A program made the translations under genes and the position numbers. Source: Candidatus Zhuqueibacterota bacterium 4484_87 (lineage in GTDB: Bacteria > Zhuqueibacterota > Zhuqueibacteria > Thermofontimicrobiales > Thermofontimicrobiaceae). Taken from it: a stretch of 7,997 bases of DNA. Of the stretch, positions 1-6,144 are shown piece by piece. Position 1 is the first letter of the stretch; every line of letters begins with the position of its first letter. The notes beneath the pieces are model-generated. The model did not search any database. It was not told the origin of the DNA and saw only the letters and a list, made by a program, of their open reading frames with translations. The DNA lies in the NCBI GenBank assembly GCA_002085355.1, contig NATN01000108.1, positions 1-7,997 on the forward strand, written 5' to 3'.

Positions 1-31
1 ATTATCGCTTATTGTTGTACGTCTATATTTT

Positions 32-403
32 TTGCAGGTGAATGCTCATGAACATTACATTACACTCTCAAAAGATAATCGCATCAAGACTTTACCGTTG
101 CCTCGAGCCGCGCGACGAGGCCGAGGTCGAGCGCCTGTGGGCAGTGCGGAAGGCCACCCTTCCACTCCTCTATCGGCGGCCCGGCCCGAAGCGGATGCAG
201 TCGCTGACTTGCAGGAATTAGCTGCTATTAATAAGCAGAGACCGTATTTTTTGCTGGTGCACGTTCGGGAATCTAGCGATGTTGCCAGAGTGAAGAGCAT
301 TCTTGATAAATTGGGAACTGAATTTGAGGTTGTTCCGCTGGATATTTTCATTAAAATGGCGGGGGAGAAGCCGACGTTTAAAGAGAAATTTCTGAAAAGG
401 TAG
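32..403 (+). CDS. Composite open frame ending in a GxGYxYP-type hydrolase C-terminus (probably broken gene)
   Basis: The final ~65 codons (from about 209) read as the C-terminal segment of a GxGYxYP-type putative glycoside hydrolase: a RPYFLLVHVRESSDV strand-helix, then an EFEVVPLDIFIKMAGEKPTF-like ending, which I recognise as the usual end of that family. These proteins are normally several hundred residues, so only the tail is here. The N-terminal ~55 codons are low-complexity Ala/Arg/Pro-rich, fit no family and run through a GC-rich block that makes better protein sense in another frame (see 105-194). The frame is open back to base 2; the listed start is a TTG without a convincing ribosome site, so the true 5' end is unknown. 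Most likely the surviving 3' end of a larger gene joined to foreign DNA, or an assembly chimera. The family call for the tail is from memory of the motif, moderate certainty; expression as a protein is doubtful. Confidence 0.5.
   Translation: MQVNAHEHYITLSKDNRIKTLPLPRAARRGRGRAPVGSAEGHPSTPLSAARPEADAVADLQELAAINKQRPYFLLVHVRESSDVARVKSILDKLGTEFEVVPLDIFIKMAGEKPTFKEKFLKR
105..194 (+). pseudogene. GC-rich fragment of an FAD-linked oxidase (glycolate/D-lactate dehydrogenase type)
   Basis: In the frame beginning at 105 the sequence reads EPRDEAEVERLWAVRKATL followed by PLLYRRPGPKR. This resembles the segment of FAD-binding oxidases of the GlcD/D-lactate dehydrogenase class that contains an RLWalRKa...P motif just before the VEDxAVP stretch. 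Of its 30 codons, 26 end in G or C, and the block is about 76% GC, unlike the A/T-ending codons of every other gene here, which argues that this frame was once genuine coding sequence in a GC-rich genome. It sits within a 59-codon open frame (ATG 42, stop TAG 219-221), far too short to be an enzyme. The family match stops at about 194 and the neighbouring hydrolase tail takes over in another frame. Read as a scrap of foreign DNA or a chimeric junction; the oxidase identification is by eye. Confidence 0.4.
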
Positions 404-407
404 ATTT

Positions 408-470
408 GGTGAGTGGTGAGTGGTTAGTGGTTTTGGGGGATTGGTCATTAGTCATTGGGCATTTGGCATT
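408..470 (+). repeat. Nine consecutive degenerate heptamer repeats (STRR-like)
   Basis: From 408 to 470 the sequence parses without gaps into nine 7-base units: GGTGAGT twice, then GGTTAGT, two G/T-rich transition units, and four units of the (G/A/T)(G)(T/G)CATT type such as GGTCATT and AGTCATT. The 7-base phase is kept throughout while the unit drifts from GGTGAGT to TGGCATT. It starts five bases after the upstream stop codon and ends about 36 bases before the next start, so it fills most of the intergenic gap. It resembles the heptameric short tandemly repeated repetitive (STRR) sequences described in cyanobacteria and similar spacers in metagenomic genomes; that likeness is from memory. 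No function can be assigned. Confidence 0.8.
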
Positions 471-506
471 TAAAAAAGAATCTAATTGTAGAACTTGGAA
501 AAAGAG

Positions 507-1526
507 ATGACGAGCCGGGAGAGAATAAAAGCGATTATTGCGCAGGAAGAAGCTGACCGCTGCGGTTTCTGGCTGGGGAAGCCGCATGCGGATACCTGGC
601 CTCTACTGAATGATTATTTTGGCACAAAAGAGGAAGAAGAATTGCGGGAAAAATTGAACGACGATTTTCGCTGGATTTCTCCGCAATTTATGCCCGGTGC
701 TTATCAGGATCCGGAAGGTCACGCTATGTTTGATGCGGGTCTGGATAAAGAAAAATATGGTCAAGCAGGGCCTTTTGCGGAGTGCGAAGATCCCGAAGAA
801 GTGGAAACTTTTTCCTGGCCTAATCCGGACTATTTGAATTTTGAGCCCTGTCTGGAAATTCTCCGCCGCACCGGCGATGTCTATCGCGCCAGCGGTTTTT
901 GGACTTGTTTTTATCACAATGTGATGGATCTGTTCGGGATGGAAAGTTACATGATCAAAATGTACACCCATCCCGAAGTCGTCCATGCTGTGACGGATAA
1001 AGTGTGCGAATTTTACTACGAAGCCAACGAACGATTTTTTGAGGTGGCGGGCGATTTGATCGACGGGTTCTTTTTCGGAAATGATTTTGGAACGCAAATC
1101 GATCTGATTTGTGGCCCTGCACATTTTGACGAATTTATCATGCCCTGGTTCAAAAAGTTTACCGATCAGGGTCACGCGCACGGATTGCAGGTGATTTTAC
1201 ATTCCTGCGGCGCGATTTTTAAAGTGATTGATCGGCTTGTCGAAGCCGGAGTGGATTGTTTGCATCCGTTACAGGCAAAAGCCGCGAACATGGATGCGGA
1301 AACACTAGCGGCGCATTTTAAAGGGAAAATTTCATTTTTAGGCGGAATCGATACGCAATTTTTGCTCGTGAACGGAACGCCTGAGGAAGTAAAGGAAGAT
1401 GTCCGGCGCGTGAAAAAAATGCTGGGGCCTCATCTCATTATCAGCCCCAGCCATGAGGCGCTGTTGCCCAATGTGCCTCCGGAAAATATCGCAGCCATGG
1501 CGGAAGCCGCAGTAGAGGAATGGTAA
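507..1526 (+). CDS. UroD-family protein 1 (MtaA/CmuA-like methyltransferase or decarboxylase)
   Basis: A 339-residue protein of the uroporphyrinogen decarboxylase superfamily (TIM barrel, cytoplasmic). Visible signatures are the MTSRERIKAII start, GNDFGTQ (191-197) before the barrel core, LHSCG (231-235) with the H-x-C pair of MtaA-type zinc sites, HPLQ (253-256), FLGGID (277-282) and SPSHEALLPNVPPEN (313-327). The R-x-A-G-R-Y motif of true HemE is absent, so haem synthesis is unlikely. Where MtaA-type methyltransferases have their distal Cys, this protein has His316 by eye alignment. I chose ATG 507 over TTG 495 because paralog 2 also begins MTS(K/R)ER and an A/G-rich GGAAAAAGAG precedes it. 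It is the first gene of the cluster; its stop lies 2 nt before the transporter start. Substrate unknown; neighbours point to a sugar-derived compound. Family certain, reaction uncertain. Confidence 0.85.
   Translation: MTSRERIKAIIAQEEADRCGFWLGKPHADTWPLLNDYFGTKEEEELREKLNDDFRWISPQFMPGAYQDPEGHAMFDAGLDKEKYGQAGPFAECEDPEEVETFSWPNPDYLNFEPCLEILRRTGDVYRASGFWTCFYHNVMDLFGMESYMIKMYTHPEVVHAVTDKVCEFYYEANERFFEVAGDLIDGFFFGNDFGTQIDLICGPAHFDEFIMPWFKKFTDQGHAHGLQVILHSCGAIFKVIDRLVEAGVDCLHPLQAKAANMDAETLAAHFKGKISFLGGIDTQFLLVNGTPEEVKEDVRRVKKMLGPHLIISPSHEALLPNVPPENIAAMAEAAVEEW
1514..1519 (+). promoter_or_regulatory. Ribosome binding site that decides the MFS start
   Basis: AGAGGA lies inside the last codons of UroD-like gene 1, nine bases upstream of ATG 1529. 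It is only zero bases from the alternative in-frame ATG 1520, which it therefore cannot serve. It favours the shorter, 508-residue form of the transporter and couples its translation to termination at TAA 1524-1526. Confidence 0.55.
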
Positions 1527-1528
1527 AT

Positions 1529-3055
1529 ATGTCGCATCTGGAACCAGTGAAGAGTTTGTCGGACGAAGAATTGCAAGCGGGTCTGCGGGCTGTGATCAAA
1601 GACGGCGTGGCATCAAGCACGATGCTGACTTTCACCGCCGGCGTTTTCCTGATCGCCTTTGCCCTGGAAATGGGCGCTTCGAATATTTTTATCGGCATTC
1701 TGGCAGCAGTGCCACCGTTGTTGCAATTGCTGCAAATCCCGTCGATTTTTATCGTTGAGAAAATAAGAAAGCGGAAAAAGATAGCTGTTTATTCCGCGGG
1801 GCTCAGTCGTTCTTTTTTATTTTTTATTGCATTGATTCCATTTTTCGCATCGGGAAAATTGGGATTGATGCTGCTTTTAGTCGGCTTGGTTTTCCACGCC
1901 GGACTCAATGCGTTGCTGGTGTGCGCGTGGAATTCCTGGATGCGCGATTTGATCCCGGTGAATCGGCTGGGTTCATTTTTTTCTCAACGATTGGGATTCT
2001 CCATGGCAGCGGCGATGACACTCAGCCTCGCCGCCGGATTGTTTTTGGATTACTGGAAATATCTGGGAAATTATTCACTGACTTTCAGTTATTCCATACT
2101 TATTTTTTGGGGATTTGTTGCCGGAATGGTGGGCACTTACATTATCTCGACGATCCCCGAGCCTGAAATGAGCCGACCCGTTGAACAGATGAAAATGCTC
2201 GAGTTGATTCGAGAGCCGTTCAAACATCCGAATTTCAAAAATTTACTCATTTTTTTAGGAGCATGGAATTTTGCGCTTTATCTGGTAGGCCCTTTTTTCG
2301 CTGTTTATTTAATTAAAAGATTGCATTTGAGCATGGGAATCGTCGCCGGATTGACTGTGTTGAGCCAATTGAGTTACCTGATTTCTGTGAAAGTGTGGGG
2401 AAATTTAGCGGATCGTTTCAGTAACAAATCAGTGCTCAATGTTAGCGGCACTTTGAATATTTTTTGTATTTTGGCGTGGACATTTACCACGCTGCCGGAA
2501 AAATATTCGCTGACCATGCCGCTGCTCGTTGTCATTCATATTTTGATGGGCATTGCCACGGCAGGCGTGATTCTGGCGTCTGGAAATATTGTGCTCAAAT
2601 TAGCGCCGCGGGAGAAGGCAACTTCCTATCTGGCGTCCAATAGTATCATTATTTCACTGGCAGCAGGTATTGCACCAATTATCGGCGGCGGATTTGCTGA
2701 TTTTTTCACAAAACGGGAATTTTCGTGGACAATTGAATGGAACAGCCCTGCTGAGCATCTGGCGTTTCAAACATTCAATTTACGGGGATTGGATTTTTTC
2801 TTTTTGTTTGCTTTTTTGATTGGCCTTTATTCAATTCATCGACTGGCAATGGTGAAAGAAGTTGGCGAAGTGAAGGACAAAATCATCGTCAGTGAGTTTT
2901 TTTCACAGACTACCAACCGCATTCGCAATTTAACGACCGTGGGCGGGCTGCGCTATTTCCCACAGATACCATTCGCACGACGGTCGAAAAACATAATTCG
3001 TAAAACAAAAAAAGAGAAAACTGACAGCATTCAGGACGGGAAGGAAAAAATATGA
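1529..3055 (+). CDS. MFS transporter, 12 TM, with long basic C-terminal tail
   Basis: A 508-residue inner-membrane protein with twelve hydrophobic segments separated by short loops, in the 6+6 arrangement of the major facilitator superfamily. The first-half cytoplasmic loop (around 77-86) carries a basic EKIRKRKK stretch; the second-half copy of the family loop motif is GNLADRFSNK (291-300). Helices 4 and 10 are rich in Gly/Ala. After helix 12 (about 422-443) there is an unusual hydrophilic tail of some 65 residues, strongly basic near its end (ARRSKNIIRKTKKEK), predicted cytoplasmic. It probably imports a sugar, polyol or glycoside, judged only from neighbours; MFS sequence alone does not give the substrate or direction. 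An in-frame ATG at 1520 would add three residues. The stop overlaps the dehydrogenase start as ATGA (3052-3055), implying translational coupling. Confidence 0.85.
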   Translation: MSHLEPVKSLSDEELQAGLRAVIKDGVASSTMLTFTAGVFLIAFALEMGASNIFIGILAAVPPLLQLLQIPSIFIVEKIRKRKKIAVYSAGLSRSFLFFIALIPFFASGKLGLMLLLVGLVFHAGLNALLVCAWNSWMRDLIPVNRLGSFFSQRLGFSMAAAMTLSLAAGLFLDYWKYLGNYSLTFSYSILIFWGFVAGMVGTYIISTIPEPEMSRPVEQMKMLELIREPFKHPNFKNLLIFLGAWNFALYLVGPFFAVYLIKRLHLSMGIVAGLTVLSQLSYLISVKVWGNLADRFSNKSVLNVSGTLNIFCILAWTFTTLPEKYSLTMPLLVVIHILMGIATAGVILASGNIVLKLAPREKATSYLASNSIIISLAAGIAPIIGGGFADFFTKREFSWTIEWNSPAEHLAFQTFNLRGLDFFFLFAFLIGLYSIHRLAMVKEVGEVKDKIIVSEFFSQTTNRIRNLTTVGGLRYFPQIPFARRSKNIIRKTKKEKTDSIQDGKEKI

Positions 3056-3990
3056 GAGCTATCCTGATTAACGAACCTGGACATTTTGAAGTTATTTCAA
3101 TGGATATCCCGGAACCGAAAAGCGATGAAATTTTGGTGGAAATAAAAGCCCTTTCCCTTTGCAATCAGCATGATTGGAAGGTGAATAAGGGGCTTTATCG
3201 GGAGAATAGCTATTTGGAATATGGTATCCCCGGATTCCCCGGGCATGAAGGAGCGGGAATTGTCGCTGCGGTGGGAGAAAATGTGAAAAATTTTGAAGTG
3301 GGCGATCACGTAGCACTTTCCGGCCTTGGCGGGCCTCCGCTGTACGCAGAGTACGTGACGCGAAAACCTGATTCTGTCGCTGTTGTAAATAAACAATTGC
3401 CTCTGGAATATGTTGCCATGGCAGAACTGTTTGGCTGCGTGCATCGCGCAGTTCGGAAGGTGGATAGCTATCGGGGAAAAAGAGTCCTGGTTTCCGGCTG
3501 CGGTCCGGCAGGATTGGCAGCGATTCAGTTCGCCAAGATTTTTGGCGCTAAAGAAATTACTGCTACGGATGTAAAATTAGGCAGGCTGGCATTGGCGCGG
3601 GAATTAGGAGCTGATGAAATCACTGATGCTGAAAATGAGGATCAAATTTCCTGGCTGAAAAATAAGGGCGTTGACATCGTTATTGAGACTTCCGGGAACA
3701 AAACTGCATTGGTGAATGGCCTACAAATGGCAAGAGAAGCTGCGGTCATTTTCAGTTATAACGAAGGTACGGTGCAATTGCCAATGTGGAATTTGTTCGA
3801 TCATGAAGTTACTATTTATAACTCCAAATGGCTCACGACAGAAGATTTGCAGCATGTGGTGAATTATATTGAAAAAGGAAAATTGCACACAGCGCCGCTC
3901 ATTAGCGTGGTTGTGGATTTTTCGCGGTATCCGGAAGCCGTGGAAATGATAGGTCGTGGCGACGCAGTGAAAATTATCATGGTACCATGA
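3052..3990 (+). CDS. Zinc-type medium-chain alcohol/polyol dehydrogenase, short form
   Basis: A 312-residue MDR-superfamily oxidoreductase, expected to oxidise a sugar alcohol or sugar hydroxyl with NAD(H) in the cytoplasm. The GroES-like half (1-125) shows catalytic-zinc ligands Cys37 (LCNQHDW) and His65-Glu66 (FPGHEGAG), plus Cys129 in AELFGCVHRA as the likely third ligand. The Rossmann half has GCGPAG (149-154) with Asp173 ending strand two, favouring NAD over NADP. The four-cysteine structural-zinc lobe typical of sorbitol/threonine dehydrogenases is missing: GDHVALSGLGGPPLYAEY runs straight through, which explains the length below the usual ~340-350. The start is ATG 3052, overlapping the transporter stop, with GGAAGGA just upstream. 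It sits between an importer and a TIM-barrel isomerase, so a role in carbohydrate catabolism is likely; the substrate cannot be read. Confidence 0.88.
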   Translation: MRAILINEPGHFEVISMDIPEPKSDEILVEIKALSLCNQHDWKVNKGLYRENSYLEYGIPGFPGHEGAGIVAAVGENVKNFEVGDHVALSGLGGPPLYAEYVTRKPDSVAVVNKQLPLEYVAMAELFGCVHRAVRKVDSYRGKRVLVSGCGPAGLAAIQFAKIFGAKEITATDVKLGRLALARELGADEITDAENEDQISWLKNKGVDIVIETSGNKTALVNGLQMAREAAVIFSYNEGTVQLPMWNLFDHEVTIYNSKWLTTEDLQHVVNYIEKGKLHTAPLISVVVDFSRYPEAVEMIGRGDAVKIIMVP

Positions 3991-4829
3991 AAAAAGGAAA
4001 TCTTGTGAAACTTGGACTGGACAGTTACAGCTATCATCTTGCTTTTGGCTGTCATCCTGATTTTCAGCCGCGCAATCCGATGACGCTGTTTGATTTTATC
4101 GAAAAAGTTGAATCTCTGGGGTTGGACGGATTTCAGATTGATCCCATGCATTTGCCTGAAAAAAGTGAATCATATTTGCGGGATGTAGCTGATTTCATCA
4201 GAGAAAAAAATCTGTTCATCGAATACGGGACAATCGGCATTGAACCGCAAAATATCATTGAAGAAATTCGCGCCTGTCAAATTCTGGGTTCGCCGATTTT
4301 GCGCACTTTTTTGGGATTTGACCGATTTGATAAAAATACAAATATTCCCCGGGAACTTGATCGCGCGGAAAAACAGTTGCGACAGATTTTGCCTGATTTA
4401 GCTGAAGCGAAAATTACTCTGGCGATTGAAAATCACGGCGATGTGACCAGTGATGAATTGGTCGGGTTGATCGGGCGACTGGGAAGTCCGTATGTCGGCA
4501 TTTGCCTCGATGTGGGGAATCCGCTGGCAGTGCTGGAAGATCCGGTTTTTGCAGCGGACAAAATGGCGCCTTTTGCCGTGACTACTCATTTCAAAGATTA
4601 TGCGCTGGAGATGACAAATTATGGTTTCAAAGTTAGTGGCTGTGTCATCGGAGACGGCGTCATCGATCTGGATCGAATTTTTGATATCATTGTGTCGAGA
4701 ACTAAACTGGATCGCTTGATTCTGGAAATTCCGGTTGAAAAAGAAGCGAATGAATCGGATTCGCTCAAAAAAGAGGAAGAAATCATCAGGCGCAGCGTCA
4801 ATTTTGTGCGAGAGAAATGGTTAATTTGA
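3987..4829 (+). CDS. Sugar phosphate isomerase/epimerase-like TIM barrel
   Basis: A protein of up to 280 residues in the xylose-isomerase-like / AP-endonuclease-2 TIM-barrel superfamily (IolE, tagatose 3-epimerase and relatives). Strand one is KLGLDSYSYH; the putative divalent-metal site is Glu148 (AIENHGD), Asp175 (CLDVGN), His201 (THFKDY) and Glu247 (LILEIPVE), matching the E-D-H-E set of sugar epimerases. It probably interconverts keto/aldo sugars or epimerises the dehydrogenase product in the cytoplasm. Two starts are possible: ATG 3987, overlapping the upstream stop as ATGA but with no ribosome site, and GTG 4005, six bases after AAAAAGGA and starting right at strand one. GTG 4005 may be the real one (274 residues). 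It closes the first tightly packed block; 205 nt separate it from the next gene. Confidence 0.85.
   Translation: MKKGNLVKLGLDSYSYHLAFGCHPDFQPRNPMTLFDFIEKVESLGLDGFQIDPMHLPEKSESYLRDVADFIREKNLFIEYGTIGIEPQNIIEEIRACQILGSPILRTFLGFDRFDKNTNIPRELDRAEKQLRQILPDLAEAKITLAIENHGDVTSDELVGLIGRLGSPYVGICLDVGNPLAVLEDPVFAADKMAPFAVTTHFKDYALEMTNYGFKVSGCVIGDGVIDLDRIFDIIVSRTKLDRLILEIPVEKEANESDSLKKEEEIIRRSVNFVREKWLI
3991..3998 (+). promoter_or_regulatory. Internal ribosome binding site favouring GTG 4005
   Basis: AAAAAGGA lies six bases upstream of GTG 4005, within the first codons of the TIM-barrel frame counted from ATG 3987. The ATG has no purine-rich site upstream, so this site argues for a GTG start six codons further in. 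The alternative is coupled initiation at the ATGA overlap. Confidence 0.45.
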
Positions 4830-4863
4830 GAAACATCCCGATGTTAGATTAGAGTCAAAAAAT

Positions 4864-4979
4864 TAAAACCACGAAGGGCACGAAATTCACGAAGGATGTT
4901 CAGGGTTTTTAGCTCATTAGTTTTTAATGCGATATTCTTTGTGCTCTTTGCGCCTACTTTGCGGGCTCGGTGGTTTCAA
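4864..4979 (+). repeat. Imperfect palindromic intergenic repeat with CACGAA micro-repeats
   Basis: The left arm (about 4864-4895) carries CACGAA three times at an exact 9-base period (4870, 4879, 4888). The right arm (about 4935-4978) is rich in CTTTG units and ends GTGGTTT (4970-4976), the perfect complement of AAACCAC at 4866-4872. The arms are imperfectly complementary in between, around a ~40-base AT-rich centre, so a long interrupted hairpin is possible in RNA or DNA. This CACGAA/CTTTGTG architecture is, from memory, a common spacer element in environmental genomes. It sits in the gap between the TIM-barrel gene and UroD-like gene 2. Open frames through it (for example from 4896 or 4927) translate the repeat and are not genes. 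No U-tract follows the right arm, so it is not a canonical terminator. Confidence 0.65.
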
Positions 4980-5034
4980 AAAAATTTTGAGACACTCAAG
5001 ATTTATCGATTTATTATTGCCGGAGAAAGAAATC

Positions 5035-6144
5035 ATGACTTCAAAAGAGCGCGTATATGCTGCTTTGCGGCGTCAAAAACCGGATCGAGTACCGATTTTT
5101 ATGTGGTTTCATCCCATTACAGCGGAGAGATTGGCGGCGGAATTGGATTTGCCGAAAAATTTGCTCGGCGTGGCTCTGGGCGATGATGTGCGTCAGGCAT
5201 GGGTGGGAAATAATCACGCCATGGAAGGCATCGTGCACGAGCGAGACGGTGAAGGTCATTCTGATGATTGGGGAATTGACTGGGTCAAACAGGGACCTTT
5301 CAATCAAATTGCCAAGTCTCCGCTGGAAAATGCGCCGAAAGAGGAACTAAAAAATTACAAATTTCCGTTCTCGAAAATCGATCAACTTCTGGAAAATATG
5401 AATGCAATTTTGCCGTTGCAAGATGAATATTTTATCGGCTGTGATATTTCTCCCTGTTTGTTCGAGCTGATGTGTCGCTTGCGTGGGATGGAAGAGGCAA
5501 TCATGGATTTGGCGGATATCGATAATTCTGTGGAGAAAATTTATGACGAGGCGACTCGTTTTGCTGTTGAATTGGGAGAAGCTGCGTGCCAGCGTTTTCC
5601 AATGGATTGGTTCTGGACCGGCGATGATGTCGGCGGACAGTTTGATTTAATTATGAACCCGAAAATCTGGCGCCAATTTATGAAACCCCGGCTGATGAAA
5701 ATTTTTGACGTTGGCAAAAAACACAATCTTTATGTGGCATATCATGCATGCGGAGCAATTCGGGAAATTATCCCTGATTTGATTGAAATGGGAATGGACG
5801 TGCTGAATCCGATTCAGGCGAATTGTCCGGGAATGGATCCCATCGAACTCAAGCGCGAGTTTGGAAAATACATTAGTTTCATGGGCGGCGTGGATACGGT
5901 TGAACTTTTGCCTCGCGCAACAGCGGAGACAATTTTTCGGGAAACGAAAAATCTGATTGAAAAAATGACCGAAGACGGAGGCGGTTACATTTTATCCGCA
6001 TCGCATACCGTGCCGCCGGAGACGCCGCTGGAAAATATTTTTGCCATGTATGAGGCGGCGGGTCTGAGCAAAGAAGAAATTTTCGATCGTGCCAATGATT
6101 TGAGAAAAGGAGAAAATCAGGGCAATTCAAGGACGGAGAATTGA
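5035..6144 (+). CDS. UroD-family protein 2 (MtaA/CmuA-like methyltransferase or decarboxylase)
   Basis: A 369-residue second member of the uroporphyrinogen decarboxylase superfamily, clearly divergent from the one at 507-1526. Shared landmarks are the MTSKERVYAAL start, GDDVGGQ (196-202), YHACGAIREII (236-246) with the H-x-C pair His237/Cys239, DVLNPIQ (255-261), SFMGGVD (281-287) and SASHTVPPETPLEN (321-334), where His324 stands at the position of the MtaA-type distal Cys. The HemE N-terminal arginine motif is absent. ATG 5035 is chosen because it gives the same start as paralog 1 and has GGAG nine bases upstream; an upstream in-frame ATG (4927) would translate the intergenic repeat. The frame's stop abuts the next start with no gap, so it is surely co-translated with the propeller gene. 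A methyltransferase or decarboxylase on a small molecule; the substrate is unknown. Confidence 0.87.
   Translation: MTSKERVYAALRRQKPDRVPIFMWFHPITAERLAAELDLPKNLLGVALGDDVRQAWVGNNHAMEGIVHERDGEGHSDDWGIDWVKQGPFNQIAKSPLENAPKEELKNYKFPFSKIDQLLENMNAILPLQDEYFIGCDISPCLFELMCRLRGMEEAIMDLADIDNSVEKIYDEATRFAVELGEAACQRFPMDWFWTGDDVGGQFDLIMNPKIWRQFMKPRLMKIFDVGKKHNLYVAYHACGAIREIIPDLIEMGMDVLNPIQANCPGMDPIELKREFGKYISFMGGVDTVELLPRATAETIFRETKNLIEKMTEDGGGYILSASHTVPPETPLENIFAMYEAAGLSKEEIFDRANDLRKGENQGNSRTEN

Noticed and set aside
408..470. CRISPR array
   Set aside because: The units are 7 bases, contiguous and drifting, with no 20-40-base repeats or spacers.
603..1181. Minus-strand frame of 192 codons opposite UroD-like gene 1
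   Set aside because: No domain, no ribosome site, and fully inside a gene with clear family motifs.
507..1526. True uroporphyrinogen decarboxylase (hemE)
   Set aside because: The conserved N-terminal R-x-A-G-R-Y motif needed to bind the porphyrinogen is missing here and in the second paralog, and no haem genes are nearby.
4987..5015. Possible sigma70 promoter before UroD-like gene 2 (TTGAGA, 17-base gap, TTTATT)
   Set aside because: The -10 element matches only four of six bases, the region is AT-rich enough to give this by chance, and the host's promoter consensus is unknown.
4927..5034. N-terminal extension of UroD-like protein 2 from ATG 4927
   Set aside because: It translates the intergenic palindromic repeat, has no family match, and ATG 5035 has its own ribosome site and the same MTS(K/R)ER start as paralog 1.
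4896..5186. Small + strand frame encoding a hydrophobic peptide
   Set aside because: It runs out of the spacer repeat into the UroD-like gene in the wrong frame; its hydrophobic look comes from the CTTTG-rich repeat arm.
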